Notes: generated by a model not told the origin, from the sequence alone. Counted from the stretch's first letter, positions 42,797 to 51,673 are shown. The stretch: 64,000 nt of DNA from JABWAN01 sp041918175 (GCA_041918175.1 JAYRWE010000088.1:1-64000); one strand, 5' to 3'. Numbers and translations: made by a program.

Positions 42797-43933
42797 TCAC
42801 TTCCCTTCCCCAAACTTCCACTTCCGATACCTCGCCAACATTTTATTCAACATTTCACTCGTAGCAGCCTTCTCGTACATGCCTTCCGCGAACGCGGCTT
42901 TGGCTTCGGCCATGCGATTGCGAAAAATCTTGATATGATAATTGCGCTTGGGTTGGCCGTTCCAGCGAAACTTGTAGGCCTCTTCGCCGCGTGAGAGATC
43001 AAGTTCTTTCCAACCATGACTGATGCAATCTTCAATCGCAAAGCCGAGCAGCACGTTACCCACGCTGTATTTGTGCAGCTCCGGCGTGTGCGCGTAAATG
43101 TCGCCGTAGAGCTTGTCGTTCTTCACATAGCCCGAAAGGCCCGCCGCAGGCTTGCCGTTCGCATAGAGCATATAGAGGCGAAAATCGCCGCTCTGCGAAA
43201 AGCGCTCGCATATCTCTGCTTCAAACTTTGCGACCTCCGCTTCGGCCAAACGGCTCGCGCCTTTTTCTTCCACCCAACGCGCCTCGTAAATCGTCGTGAG
43301 ATCGCGGAAGCCTTCGAACACTGCGTTTGAATTCGTGAGAATTTTAAACTCGGTGGTGAAATTCTTTTCGAGGTAGCGGCGATCATAGCCCACGTCTTTA
43401 CGCGTGCGCTTGCCGAGCGTTTGCAGAAAGCTTTCCCACTCGTTTGTGAGCGGCACGGTAACGCACATGCGCTGCAAATCCAAACCGAAGTTTGGGAACA
43501 CCGAGCCGAACTCGCGATAGAGGTGCGGCAAGTTCTGCGAAGTCTCGGGCATGTCTTTCAGTTCGATGAATTGCCAATCTTCTTGCAGTTCTTTGAAATG
43601 CTTTGCCAGTTCGCGAAAGAAAAGCGGCTCGCTGCCGGATTGAATGATGAAGTCGAGATAGTCCGTGCGCTTCTGGCCGATGAAGCCGAAATGCTTGAGC
43701 GGGAAGCCGAAGAACGAAGTGCGCAGCGCGAAAGGAGCAATGCCGATGACGCGCTCGTTCTCTTCAATGACGATCAAACGCAAGCTGCCTTCGCTGCCGA
43801 AATGCTTCCACCACGCGAGATTCCATTCCCACGATTGATAGGGCGTGTGATTGGCGCTGCTGCGATACAGCTCTTCCCACATTGGGCGCAGGTTTTCAAA
43901 TTCCTGCAAGGTTGTGATGACGCGAGAGGACAT
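42797..43933 (-). CDS. CelD/BioF2-like GNAT-family acyltransferase
   Basis: 378 residues. Two GNAT-like halves: N-terminal LRPMWEELYRSSANHTPYQSW, LIVIEENERVIGIAPFAL, and C-terminal DFRLYMLYANGKPAAGLSGYV, YGDIYAHTPELHKYSVGNVLL and WKELDLSRGEEAYKFRWN (cited in part). This is the Acetyltransf_6/CelD group seen in cellulose and EPS loci. It probably transfers an acyl or aminoacyl group to a sugar; donor unknown. Possibly starts its own unit, as the next upstream gene ends in repeat A6. Confidence 0.82.
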   Translation of the reverse strand: MSSRVITTLQEFENLRPMWEELYRSSANHTPYQSWEWNLAWWKHFGSEGSLRLIVIEENERVIGIAPFALRTSFFGFPLKHFGFIGQKRTDYLDFIIQSGSEPLFFRELAKHFKELQEDWQFIELKDMPETSQNLPHLYREFGSVFPNFGLDLQRMCVTVPLTNEWESFLQTLGKRTRKDVGYDRRYLEKNFTTEFKILTNSNAVFEGFRDLTTIYEARWVEEKGASRLAEAEVAKFEAEICERFSQSGDFRLYMLYANGKPAAGLSGYVKNDKLYGDIYAHTPELHKYSVGNVLLGFAIEDCISHGWKELDLSRGEEAYKFRWNGQPKRNYHIKIFRNRMAEAKAAFAEGMYEKAATSEMLNKMLARYRKWKFGEGK

Positions 43934-43980
43934 GAGGTTGAGTTAAGTCATTTTAGTTTTTGATACTCGCTTCCATTCAA

Positions 43981-44053
43981 TGTCATTCAGAAGGAATCCT
44001 TTTCAGTCCTGGGAGAATACCCCAGCGCTCAAAAAGATTCCTTCTGAATGACA
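43981..44053. repeat. Repeat family A, copy A6
   Basis: 73-bp palindrome, TGTCATTCAGAAGG to CCTTCTGAATGACA. Its right arm encodes the last residues (VIQKESF) and TGA stop of the gene ending at 44029. Confidence 0.92.
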
Positions 44054-45009
44054 GAAGATGAAGAAAGCGGTTGCGCCATACTGCTTTGCTCTCTCGCCAA
44101 CAAATACCAAACCCCTCCGAGCAGCGCGAGCGCGAGGGTTTGCGCAAACAGCAAAAGCGAGAGCGACAAGGCTTGGGCTTGTGCGACTCCCGCTTGGGCG
44201 AAGAAGAAAACGAATGCGCCTTCGCGAATGCCGAGGCCCGCGAGCGAGATCGGCAACACGGTAATGGTCGTGATCAATGGAATGTAGATGAAGTAATGCC
44301 AGATCGCGAGTTCGATGCCGAGAGCGCGACCCAACACATAAATGATCACGATGCCGAGGGTTTGATAAAAAAACGAAAGCGCGATGAGATTGAACATCGC
44401 GCGGCGGTTGCGGGCCATGCTCATGATGCCTGCGCGAAAGCCTGCTATTTTATCCGCAATGCGTGCAAGCTTGAAACGCGCAAGCACGGTCTTCATCAAA
44501 CCGAGCAGCTTTTCATTCAACACCATCCACACGCCCGCAATGAACAGCGCGGTGAGCAGCAGCACGAAACCGAAGAGATTGGGATTGTTCAACGCGCGGC
44601 TCACGGGAATCGCGACGAGCAGGGCGAGCAGAAAATTCACAAGAAAGCCGACGATGCGCGTGACGAACATCGCGCTCGCGGAATCCACGCCGCGTTCGAG
44701 ATAGCGGCCCAAACGATACGCGCGTATCACATCCATGCCCACGCTCGAAGGCAGGAACGTGCCGAAGAAGCTGCCGATGAAATGCACTTCCAAAGTTTTG
44801 CGAAATGGCAGATTGCGATTTTGCCCCACGAGAAGAATGTGCCAAGCGTAGGCAACCACCACTTGCTGAAACAAGAACAGCGCGAATGCCAGCAACGAAA
44901 GTTCGAGCTTCGTGGCCGCGAAGGCCGCGAGCAACGGCGCGAGTTCGATTTGCCACAGCAACAGCGCCATTACCGCGACGCTGAACAATGCTTTCAGCCA
45001 CAGCTTCAC
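44029..45009 (-). CDS. UPF0104/AglD2-type membrane protein
   Basis: 326 residues from GTG 45009, which overlaps the stop of the preceding gene (GTGA); an ATG at 45054 would overlap it by 49 bp. Eight or so transmembrane helices; FIGSFFGTFLPSSVGMDVIRAYRL, RIVGFLVNFLLAL and PISLAGLGIREGAFVFFF are the conserved motifs of the lysylphosphatidylglycerol-synthetase-like membrane domain family (UPF0104). Members in EPS loci are of unknown mechanism, perhaps flippase-like. The C-terminal VIQKESF is encoded by repeat A6. Confidence 0.85.
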   Translation of the reverse strand: MKLWLKALFSVAVMALLLWQIELAPLLAAFAATKLELSLLAFALFLFQQVVVAYAWHILLVGQNRNLPFRKTLEVHFIGSFFGTFLPSSVGMDVIRAYRLGRYLERGVDSASAMFVTRIVGFLVNFLLALLVAIPVSRALNNPNLFGFVLLLTALFIAGVWMVLNEKLLGLMKTVLARFKLARIADKIAGFRAGIMSMARNRRAMFNLIALSFFYQTLGIVIIYVLGRALGIELAIWHYFIYIPLITTITVLPISLAGLGIREGAFVFFFAQAGVAQAQALSLSLLLFAQTLALALLGGVWYLLAREQSSMAQPLSSSSVIQKESF

Positions 45010-46940
45010 GCGCGGCTCGCTTCCGGCTTGCCGTCGAGATTGGCGCGGCACCACAGTTCAAACACGAGCAACGCCCACAAACGGTGCGAATGATTGTGCG
45101 CCTTGCGTTGGTGCTCGTTCATCATTTGCTCGATGAGATTCGCATTAAAGAGGCCGCGTCGCCGCACGGTCTGCGGATTCAAATACTCCTTGAACAGATT
45201 TTGAATCGTCGCGGACTCACGCATCCAATTTTTCATGGGCACGCTGTGGCCGAGCTTGTCTTTGCGAAACACGATCTCATCGGGCAGCTCGCCGGTCATC
45301 ACTTGATGGAGAATGACTTTGGTTTGGCCTTTCTTGTCGAGCTTCAACTCGCTCGGAATGCGCGCGGTGTAATCCACGAGACGATAATCGAGCAGCGGCA
45401 TGCGGCCCTCCACGCCGAAGTTGCGAATCAATTCCATGCGGCGCAGATAAAATCCCACCACGGAATAATAATCACCATACAATGTGCGGCTCAGAAAATC
45501 TTTGCCGTCGGCCTCTTGATAAATTTCGAGCAGTTCGCGATAGGGATTGTGGCCGTTCACGTTTGCGAGCACTTCAGGCGCGAACAAGCGGCGCAGCTCT
45601 TCATCGGTATAATAAATGCGCCAACGATTGCTGTGCAGCGCGGAAGGAAACGCGGCGCTATACGAGAAGCGTTTGAGCTTCACTTGCAAACTTTTTTTAT
45701 CGTCGGTATCGGGCAAGTATTGCAACGTCTTCGTGAGCGGGCTGCGAACAAAGCCGGGAATTTTTTCAAACATATCCGCGGCGCGATCGGCGAGATAAAC
45801 CGGATGGCCGCCGAAGAGTTCATCGCCGCCGTCGCCGGTCAACACGTAATCCGCGTGCTCGCGCACGTTTGCGCCGAGCAAGAGCGACGCGACTTCGATG
45901 CCGATATCGGAGAACGGCTCTTGCGCGGATTGCGCCACGGTGATGATGCGCGTGGCCGCGTCTTCGGGTGTGTATTCGACTTGCTGGTGCTGCGTTTGAT
46001 AACGCTCGGACATGATGCGCGCGTAATGCGATTCATCGAAGCTTTTGCCGCGACAACGAAACGAGAAGGTTGCAATCGGGCGTTGCAAATGGCCGTGCAT
46101 GAAATGAACGACGGAGCTCGAATCCATGCCGCCGCTGAGAAACGCGCCGGGGCGAAATTGATCCGAAGCCAAACGCAAACGCACGGCATCGCCGAGCAAT
46201 TCGAGCAACTCGGATTTGTACGTCGCCGCATCTTTGTTGAACGTGTCGGCAAACGAAGGCCGCCAATACTGCGTCATGCTCATGCGGCTGCGCTCGATCT
46301 TGATGAAGAAGCCGGGGCGCAACGCATGCACGTCATCGAACAACGTATCGAAGCCGGGATTGTAGTTGAAGAGCAAGTAACGTTGCAAGATGCTCATGTT
46401 CAACTTGCGCCCGACGCTCGGAACGCGCGTCACGCTTTGTAGATCGCTCGCGAAGAACAGCACGCCGTGTTTGCGCGCATAATAAACCGGCTCGACGCCG
46501 AGATGATCGCGCACAAGATAGAAACGTTGCGCCGAAGCTTCCCACAGCGCGAGCACGAAATTGCCGTTCAACTGCGCGAACGCTTTCTCGCCCAACTCCT
46601 GCACGAGGCGCAGCACGACTTCCGCGCTGTTCGTAATTTTCGTGCTGCCGAGATATTGCGCGGCAAGTTCGGCGCGATTAAAAATATTGCCATGCACCAG
46701 CGCGAAGCTGCCGGATTTGGAATCATTGCAGACGGAGAGATTCGCATCCAAAGTGGCAACGCCGGTGGCTTGCATGGCAATGAGCGCATCCGCGCCAGTT
46801 GCGCTCCAGCGAGCGCTTTGTTCTTTGCCGGTGAAAAGGCGCGTGAGCGTATTGGTGGAGAGTTTATTGTCGGCGCTTTGTGATTGCAGCTCAGGCAAAA
46901 CGCGTTCAGCAGTAGTGTGTCCGACGATTCCGAAGATCAT
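45006..46940 (-). CDS. Asparagine-synthetase-like protein with degenerate glutaminase site
   Basis: 644 residues from ATG 46940 (GTG 46988 would add 16 residues). The fold starts MIFGIVGHTTAERVL, where functional enzymes have MCGI, so the N-terminal nucleophile Cys is absent; the NGEIYN loop reads HGNIFN, and no RGPD motif is found. RDHLGVEPVYYA and FFASDLQSV still mark the domain. The synthetase half is intact: FLSGGMDSSSVVHFM (PP-loop), FDESHYARIMSERYQ, LTGDGGDELFGGHPVY, and NFGVEGRMPLLDYRLVDY. So it can adenylate a carboxylate but not release ammonia from glutamine. Possibly joins another amine to a uronic acid (inference). Coupled to the UPF0104 gene. Confidence 0.88.
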   Translation of the reverse strand: MIFGIVGHTTAERVLPELQSQSADNKLSTNTLTRLFTGKEQSARWSATGADALIAMQATGVATLDANLSVCNDSKSGSFALVHGNIFNRAELAAQYLGSTKITNSAEVVLRLVQELGEKAFAQLNGNFVLALWEASAQRFYLVRDHLGVEPVYYARKHGVLFFASDLQSVTRVPSVGRKLNMSILQRYLLFNYNPGFDTLFDDVHALRPGFFIKIERSRMSMTQYWRPSFADTFNKDAATYKSELLELLGDAVRLRLASDQFRPGAFLSGGMDSSSVVHFMHGHLQRPIATFSFRCRGKSFDESHYARIMSERYQTQHQQVEYTPEDAATRIITVAQSAQEPFSDIGIEVASLLLGANVREHADYVLTGDGGDELFGGHPVYLADRAADMFEKIPGFVRSPLTKTLQYLPDTDDKKSLQVKLKRFSYSAAFPSALHSNRWRIYYTDEELRRLFAPEVLANVNGHNPYRELLEIYQEADGKDFLSRTLYGDYYSVVGFYLRRMELIRNFGVEGRMPLLDYRLVDYTARIPSELKLDKKGQTKVILHQVMTGELPDEIVFRKDKLGHSVPMKNWMRESATIQNLFKEYLNPQTVRRRGLFNANLIEQMMNEHQRKAHNHSHRLWALLVFELWCRANLDGKPEASRA

Positions 46941-46998
46941 AGGTACTAGGTTGTTGGGGTATTTGGATATTGGGTTTCGTAACCACACCTCACTAGCA

Positions 46999-47071
46999 TG
47001 TCATTCAGAAGGAATCTTTTTACTCGCTGGAGGTACCGCCCAGTGCTTAAAAAGATTCCCACTGAATGACA
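46999..47071. repeat. Repeat family A, copy A7
   Basis: 73-bp palindrome TGTCATTCAGAAGG to CCCACTGAATGACA, 15 bp beyond the stop of the deacetylase gene. Confidence 0.9.
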
Positions 47072-47086
47072 GGGTGAGTGCGATCG

Positions 47087-48364
47087 TCAAATTTCATTGA
47101 GTACTTTTTTTCTCGAACTTTCGGTTCCAGAAGGGGCTACTACGAACTGCGCCGCGAAGCCGGGAAAATAACTCTGCACTTTTGTCTTCAACAAATCGCG
47201 CAAGCGTTGGCGGCCTTCGCCCGGCAAACGATAGATGTAAAAATCTTCCACGCGCGGCACGTAATACAAACTTTGGCGGCTGCGATTCGTTGGCCGACTC
47301 GGCACGATGCCCCAGTAATTCACTTTGTAGCCTGCTTCTTTCGAGAGCCGTACCGCGAGCGGGCTGCCCATGAACCACGGAAAACAAAATTGCTCGACCA
47401 CTTTGTTGGGCAGCATCTCTTCAATGATGCGTTTGGATTCAGTCAAGTCCTCGAGTAGCGCGCGATGTTGCTCCGGCGCTTTTTCTAAACGCGCCTGTTT
47501 TGCTCTTTTGCTTTCGGTTTGATGAAAAGCCGCGAGTCTCTTTCGCCAATTCTCTTGTTGAAAAAAGCGCTCGCCGCCTTCTTGCTGCACGTAATCCACG
47601 CAGGCCTGGCGCAGTTTTTCATCGTCCCAATAAGCCAAGCGGCCGGCCAAACGCGGCTCGGAACGATAGATGGGCGCGCCGAGCGGCAACTCACGCGCAT
47701 AATTCAACTCGCCGTTTTCACGATACACCGGCACGTTGATGTTGCCGAAAAAATACTTCGCAAAATTCGGGTGCATAAAATCGACGACCTGCGGCGACAC
47801 GCAGACTTGATGATGATACATCGTGTGCGATTGAAAGTCGATCACGCCGCTTTCATGCATGGCGTAAATTTCTTCCCATGAGCACAGCGGCTCGACGCTG
47901 CGTTCGCGCGAGAGTAAATCCTCCGTGGTGGCCTCGCCGGCGATATAATCCTCATACGTTTTCGCGAGCGTCGCGTATTCCGGGATCAAGCCGGGAATGA
48001 TAAAACTAATCGCGCAGAAGCCGTATTTTTGCAGCAAAGGAAACGCGACGCTCCACAATGAAGCGCGGCCGTCATCGAACGTGAGCACGACGCTCTTCGG
48101 TGGAATCGCAATCTCGCCGCTCATGGCTGTTTGAAACTCCGTGCCGCTCAAGGTGCGATAGCCGTTGTGCTTGAGGTATTGCAACTGCGCTTCGAACGCA
48201 ACCGGCTCGACCGTATGAAACGTGAACACCGGAATCTCCTCGCGCAGCGGCGCGGGGTTGCGCGCGGTGACGAAATCCGGATAATTGCGCGTGAGTATCG
48301 CGAAGAGGTCCGGCGCGTTTTTACGATAACTCCAGCGGAGTTTGTTGGTGAGCGTGGCGAGCAT
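47087..48364 (-). CDS. Polysaccharide deacetylase (NodB-like)
   Basis: 425 residues. VFTFHTVEPVAFEAQLQYL, VVLTFDDGRASLWSVAFPLL (the TFDDG motif, catalytic base and metal Asp) and IDFQSHTMYHHQV (H-x3-H metal ligands) form motifs 1 and 2 of carbohydrate esterase family 4. FCFPWFMGSPLAVRLSKEAGY is the later barrel motif. About 17 C-terminal residues (VVAPSGTESSRKKVLNEI) come from a half copy of repeat C. No signal peptide is evident, so it may act on the cytoplasmic intermediate. Likely de-N-acetylates a repeat-unit amino sugar. Confidence 0.88.
   Translation of the reverse strand: MLATLTNKLRWSYRKNAPDLFAILTRNYPDFVTARNPAPLREEIPVFTFHTVEPVAFEAQLQYLKHNGYRTLSGTEFQTAMSGEIAIPPKSVVLTFDDGRASLWSVAFPLLQKYGFCAISFIIPGLIPEYATLAKTYEDYIAGEATTEDLLSRERSVEPLCSWEEIYAMHESGVIDFQSHTMYHHQVCVSPQVVDFMHPNFAKYFFGNINVPVYRENGELNYARELPLGAPIYRSEPRLAGRLAYWDDEKLRQACVDYVQQEGGERFFQQENWRKRLAAFHQTESKRAKQARLEKAPEQHRALLEDLTESKRIIEEMLPNKVVEQFCFPWFMGSPLAVRLSKEAGYKVNYWGIVPSRPTNRSRQSLYYVPRVEDFYIYRLPGEGRQRLRDLLKTKVQSYFPGFAAQFVVAPSGTESSRKKVLNEI
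47125..47148. repeat. Repeat family C, half copy C3
   Basis: TTCCAGAAGGGGCTACTACG-type arm, inside the 3' end of the deacetylase gene. Confidence 0.65.
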
Positions 48365-48439
48365 GCGGCCCAGTAATCAGTTGTCAGTGATCAGTATTCA
48401 GTTTTAGGCAAAATGAAATTACGAGCGCGCCTCGCAATT

Positions 48440-48512
48440 TGTCATTCAGAAGGAATCCTTTTGCGCGCTGGGCACTGACTCCAGCGCCGAAAAAGGTTTC
48501 TGCGGAATGACA
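48440..48512. repeat. Repeat family A, copy A8
   Basis: 73 bp, TGTCATTCAGAAGG to TCTGCGGAATGACA; the right arm has drifted. Nearly all of it is read as the C-terminal tail of the GT4 gene ending at 48446. Confidence 0.88.
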
Positions 48513-49651
48513 GCATTGGAGAAAAGTCCGCTCACATCATGCTTCCGCGCGAGTTTTGAATACAGCGCTTCGAGTGCGGCAACGTTTTTTACGATGCTGA
48601 AGTTCTCGCTGTGCTCGCGAGTGGCGTTTGCCAAACGTGCCGCGAGGCTTTCATCCCGTAAAAGGCGAAGCACAGCTTGCGCAATCGCAACGCTATTCGC
48701 GGGTGGAACAAACAAAACGTGTTTCTCGTGCTGCGCCATTTCGATCATGCCGCCGACGCGCGTTGCCACAATCGGACGACCAGCGGCCATGGCCTCGGCG
48801 AGTATCAAACCAAAGCCTTCACGCAAAGAGGGAACGACGACAACATCGCAAGCATTAAGTGCGGCTTGCACGTCATTCACAAAGCCTGCGAAGAGCAAAC
48901 GCCCTTGTAAGCCCAACTCATTCACGAGCCGCTCCAACTGCGGACGATCTTCGCCTTCGCCGATGAGAACAAAGCGCGCGCGAGGTTCATGCCGCCAAAT
49001 CTCATGCGCCGCTTGAATGAAATAACGATTGCCTTTCTCCGCGCGCAAGCGGCCGATCATGCCGATGAGTCTTTGCTCACGCGTTGCGAAGCGCGCACGG
49101 AACTGTGCCGCGCTCTGCAAATTCGGGTGAAGATACGCCGCGAGGTTGATGCCGTTCCAAATGACTTGAATCTTTTCTTGCGGAACGGAACGGCCTTTGA
49201 TCAAAAAGTCTTTGACGGCATTTGAGACCGCGACGGCAACATCAGTTTTATTCCGCAATAACCAATCAGCGATAAACTGATGCGGTTGCACTTTCAAAAT
49301 CGCGTGCTCATGCATGACCGAAGGAATGCGTTTGCGCCGCGCCGCGAGCCGGCCAAAGTTCGCGGAGCTGTAGCCGTGTAGGTGAAGCAACTCGATTTCG
49401 TGCTCGTCAATTAAGCTTGCAATCGCCGAGACATTTGCGAAAGAGACTTTCCCTTTGTTGATATAAAAAACTTCGAGACCACGCTCTTCCAAATATTCGC
49501 CTGCGGCGTCTTTCGCGCGCAAGCTTGCGATCATGATCTTGAAACGCGCACGATCATGCTGCGCGAACCACTCCACGAACAGCTTGCTGCAACTGCTCGG
49601 GTTGACGCCGTCCATGGAGAGTTTGTCGATGACGTGGAGGATTTTGGTCAT
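48446..49651 (-). CDS. Family 4 glycosyltransferase with repeat-encoded tail
   Basis: 401 residues from ATG 49651. Upstream in-frame codons up to 49762 are the translation of repeat A9 and are not part of the gene. KILHVIDKLSMDGVNPSSCSK, LIGMIGRLRAEKGNRYFIQA, FVLIGEGEDRPQLERLVNEL, LLFAGFVNDVQAALNACDVV and LREGFGLILAEAMAAGRPIVATRVGG with the EX7E signature show a GT4. The fold closes near AALEALYSKLARKH; the last ~23 residues (VIPQKPFSALESVPSAQKDSF in shortened sense) come from repeat A8. Confidence 0.9.
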   Translation of the reverse strand: MTKILHVIDKLSMDGVNPSSCSKLFVEWFAQHDRARFKIMIASLRAKDAAGEYLEERGLEVFYINKGKVSFANVSAIASLIDEHEIELLHLHGYSSANFGRLAARRKRIPSVMHEHAILKVQPHQFIADWLLRNKTDVAVAVSNAVKDFLIKGRSVPQEKIQVIWNGINLAAYLHPNLQSAAQFRARFATREQRLIGMIGRLRAEKGNRYFIQAAHEIWRHEPRARFVLIGEGEDRPQLERLVNELGLQGRLLFAGFVNDVQAALNACDVVVVPSLREGFGLILAEAMAAGRPIVATRVGGMIEMAQHEKHVLFVPPANSVAIAQAVLRLLRDESLAARLANATREHSENFSIVKNVAALEALYSKLARKHDVSGLFSNAVIPQKPFSALESVPSAQKDSF

Positions 49652-49677
49652 GGGTTGCTCGACGCTTATTATTAACC

Positions 49678-49749
49678 TGTCATTCAGCAGGAATCCTTTT
49701 ACAAACTGGCACAATTCCCAGCGCTCAAAAGGATTCCTTCTGAATGACA
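49678..49749. repeat. Repeat family A, copy A9
   Basis: 72 bp, TGTCATTCAGCAGG to CCTTCTGAATGACA, 14 bp beyond the stop of the acyltransferase gene. Confidence 0.9.
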
Positions 49750-49763
49750 AAATGAGAGGCAAG

Positions 49764-50555
49764 TCAAATGCTCACGATCTCTTTCTCACCCGCCAATTGC
49801 CGACGATCTTTCACCACGCGGCACGGCACGCCCGCGGCAATTTTCCAATCCGCAATATCGTAATTAACCATCGCGCCTGCGCCGATGATGCACTCGTTGC
49901 CGATGGTCACGCCGTCGAAGACAACCGCATGCGCGCCGAGCCAACCGTTCTCGCCAATGGTGATGCCGCGGCTCACGCGCGTTTGAAAAAGAATCGGCAC
50001 ATCGAGACGATCATATTCATGCGTGCCGCCCACGAGATAGACATATGCGGCGAGCAACGTATTCTTGCCCACCGTCACATTGCTAGCGGAAAAAATGTGC
50101 GTGTTAAAACCGAGATTGGCGTTGTCATGCAAATGAATGTCGCCGTTCTTGCAACTCAAAATCGTGTTGCGCCCGACAAACACGCCGTTGCCGATGAACA
50201 AACCGCGATTGTTTTGTCCTTTGGCATCGAGCACAACGTTGTCGTCGATGATGACGTCATTGCCAATGTGAATCTTCTTAGGATGACGCAAAACGACGTT
50301 CGCGCCGAACGTGACGTTGCGGCCCACGCTGCCGAGCAACATTGGATAGAGTTTGCTGCGCAAGAACAGTCCGAGCGCGCCGGGTAGCCAACTTGCGAAC
50401 AGCGTGATCAATTCATACTTGAGCAAAAAGCCGAAGCCGGCTTCGCCGAGAATGATCTCTTTATATTTTTGCAGCTTGGATTTTTTGGCGTCGAAGAGTT
50501 CTTTTTGGATTTCGACCGTTTCGCGCTGCGGGGTGTGAGAGAGGTTGTCAGCCAC
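49764..50555 (-). CDS. Hexapeptide-repeat O-acyltransferase
   Basis: 263 residues, GTG 50555 with GAGGAAG upstream. A helical N-terminus (about 1-80) precedes a left-handed beta-helix with hexapeptide repeats: VTFGANVVLRHPKKIHIGND, IIDDNVVLDAKGQ, IGNGVFVGRNTIL, IGENGWLGAHAVVFDGVTIG and NECIIGAGAMV. The His of VGGTHEYDR may be catalytic. Members acetylate sugars with acetyl-CoA. Cytoplasmic. It follows the SDR gene by 99 bp of repeat G. Confidence 0.88.
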   Translation of the reverse strand: MADNLSHTPQRETVEIQKELFDAKKSKLQKYKEIILGEAGFGFLLKYELITLFASWLPGALGLFLRSKLYPMLLGSVGRNVTFGANVVLRHPKKIHIGNDVIIDDNVVLDAKGQNNRGLFIGNGVFVGRNTILSCKNGDIHLHDNANLGFNTHIFSASNVTVGKNTLLAAYVYLVGGTHEYDRLDVPILFQTRVSRGITIGENGWLGAHAVVFDGVTIGNECIIGAGAMVNYDIADWKIAAGVPCRVVKDRRQLAGEKEIVSI

Positions 50556-50580
50556 TTTGCTTCCTCAAGCGGTCATTTTA

Positions 50581-50650
50581 ATTGTGAATGGTCAATTGTG
50601 AATGGTCAATTGACAATTAGCAATTGAGCATTGGCAATTCACCATTCACT
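50581..50650. repeat. AT-rich repeat family G
   Basis: ATTGTGAATGGTCA occurs twice in tandem (50581-50594 and 50595-50608), followed by ATTGACAATTAGCAATTG and an inverted relative AATTCACCATTCAC. It ends 5 bp before the stop of the SDR gene at 50655. Confidence 0.75.
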
Positions 50651-50654
50651 ATTT

Positions 50655-51653
50655 TCAATTCAACATACCCTGCGCTTTATACCATTCCGCTGTGCGGCGC
50701 AGGCCTGTTTCTAAATCTACTTTCGGTTCGAAGCCGAGCTTGGTGCGCGCTTTGGTAATATCAAACGCGCGATCTTTAATAAAGAAATCCACGCGGCGGC
50801 GATAGAGCGGCGGCTCGATGCCAAAAGGTCGGCAAAGAATCTCGCACGCGAGTCCCGCGCACCACACCGGCCACACGGGAAAACTTTTGCGCGGCACCGG
50901 CACATTCATCACGTGCGCGATTTTTTCCACCAACGCGGAAAGCGGCAAATATTCTTTGCCGCCGATAGTAAAAATTTCTCCGTTGATATTCGGCTTCTCG
51001 CCCGCGAGCGCAATGCCCGCAACCAAGTCTTCGACAAACGTGAGGTGATAGAGCACCTTGCCGCTGCCGAGCATGCGAAACTTGCCGTTGTGAATGAAGC
51101 GAAAGAGTTTCAAGAAGCGCGTATCGCCGGGGCCGTAAATGCCCACGGGCCGCACAATCGCGCCGCTAATTTTTTTCTCTTGAAAAAAACTCTGCGCAAG
51201 TTTCTCGCCCGCGAGCTTTGATTCTTGATACACATCGCCCGGCGCGAAGGGCGCGTCTTCAGTGGCCGGCGGATTTTTAATTTCGCCTTGCACGCCGACG
51301 GTGCTGCAATGCACAAAGCGCGCAACGTTCGAACGCATTGCCGCTTCGAGCAAATGCCGCGTGCCTTCAACATTTACTTGCCAAAAATATTTGCGCGGCA
51401 CGCCCTCGGTGCGATACGTGGCTGCGACATGATAAACCGCTTCAACGCCTTTCATTGCGGCGTCAAGTGCGCTCGCATTATTCGCCTCGGCAAGATCGGC
51501 ATAAACCGGCTCAATGTCCATGCCTTTGAGCAGATCTAAATTGCTCGAACGCCGCACGAGGCCGCGCACGTGATAACCCTTTTCACGAAGATGTTTGCAG
51601 AGGTAGCTGCCGGTGAAGCCGTTGGCTCCGGTCACAAGAACTTTCTTTGCCAT
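50655..51653 (-). CDS. Extended SDR (NAD-dependent epimerase/dehydratase)
   Basis: 332 residues. KVLVTGANGFTGSYL (GxxGxxG at 8-14), the RR after strand 2 suggesting NADP, HVAATYRTEGVPRKYFWQVN, FVHCSTVGVQGE, catalytic YQESK and PVGIYGPGDTRFLKLFRFI. The LTFVEDLVAGIALA and LGFEPKVDLETGLRRTAEWY ends belong to the 3-beta-HSD/dihydroflavonol-reductase branch. Substrate may be a nucleotide sugar or a lipid-linked sugar; not determinable. Confidence 0.85.
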   Translation of the reverse strand: MAKKVLVTGANGFTGSYLCKHLREKGYHVRGLVRRSSNLDLLKGMDIEPVYADLAEANNASALDAAMKGVEAVYHVAATYRTEGVPRKYFWQVNVEGTRHLLEAAMRSNVARFVHCSTVGVQGEIKNPPATEDAPFAPGDVYQESKLAGEKLAQSFFQEKKISGAIVRPVGIYGPGDTRFLKLFRFIHNGKFRMLGSGKVLYHLTFVEDLVAGIALAGEKPNINGEIFTIGGKEYLPLSALVEKIAHVMNVPVPRKSFPVWPVWCAGLACEILCRPFGIEPPLYRRRVDFFIKDRAFDITKARTKLGFEPKVDLETGLRRTAEWYKAQGMLN

Positions 51654-51673
51654 TTTCTATTCGGAGTGGTGGA

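Noticed and set aside
4718..49749. CRISPR array
   Set aside because: The repeats are 70-90 bp palindromes scattered singly over 45 kb, not regularly spaced with unique spacers, and no cas gene is present.
49652..49762. N-terminal extension of the GT4 gene (48446-49651)
   Set aside because: The added residues are the translation of repeat A9 and precede the natural GT4 start MTKILHVIDKL.
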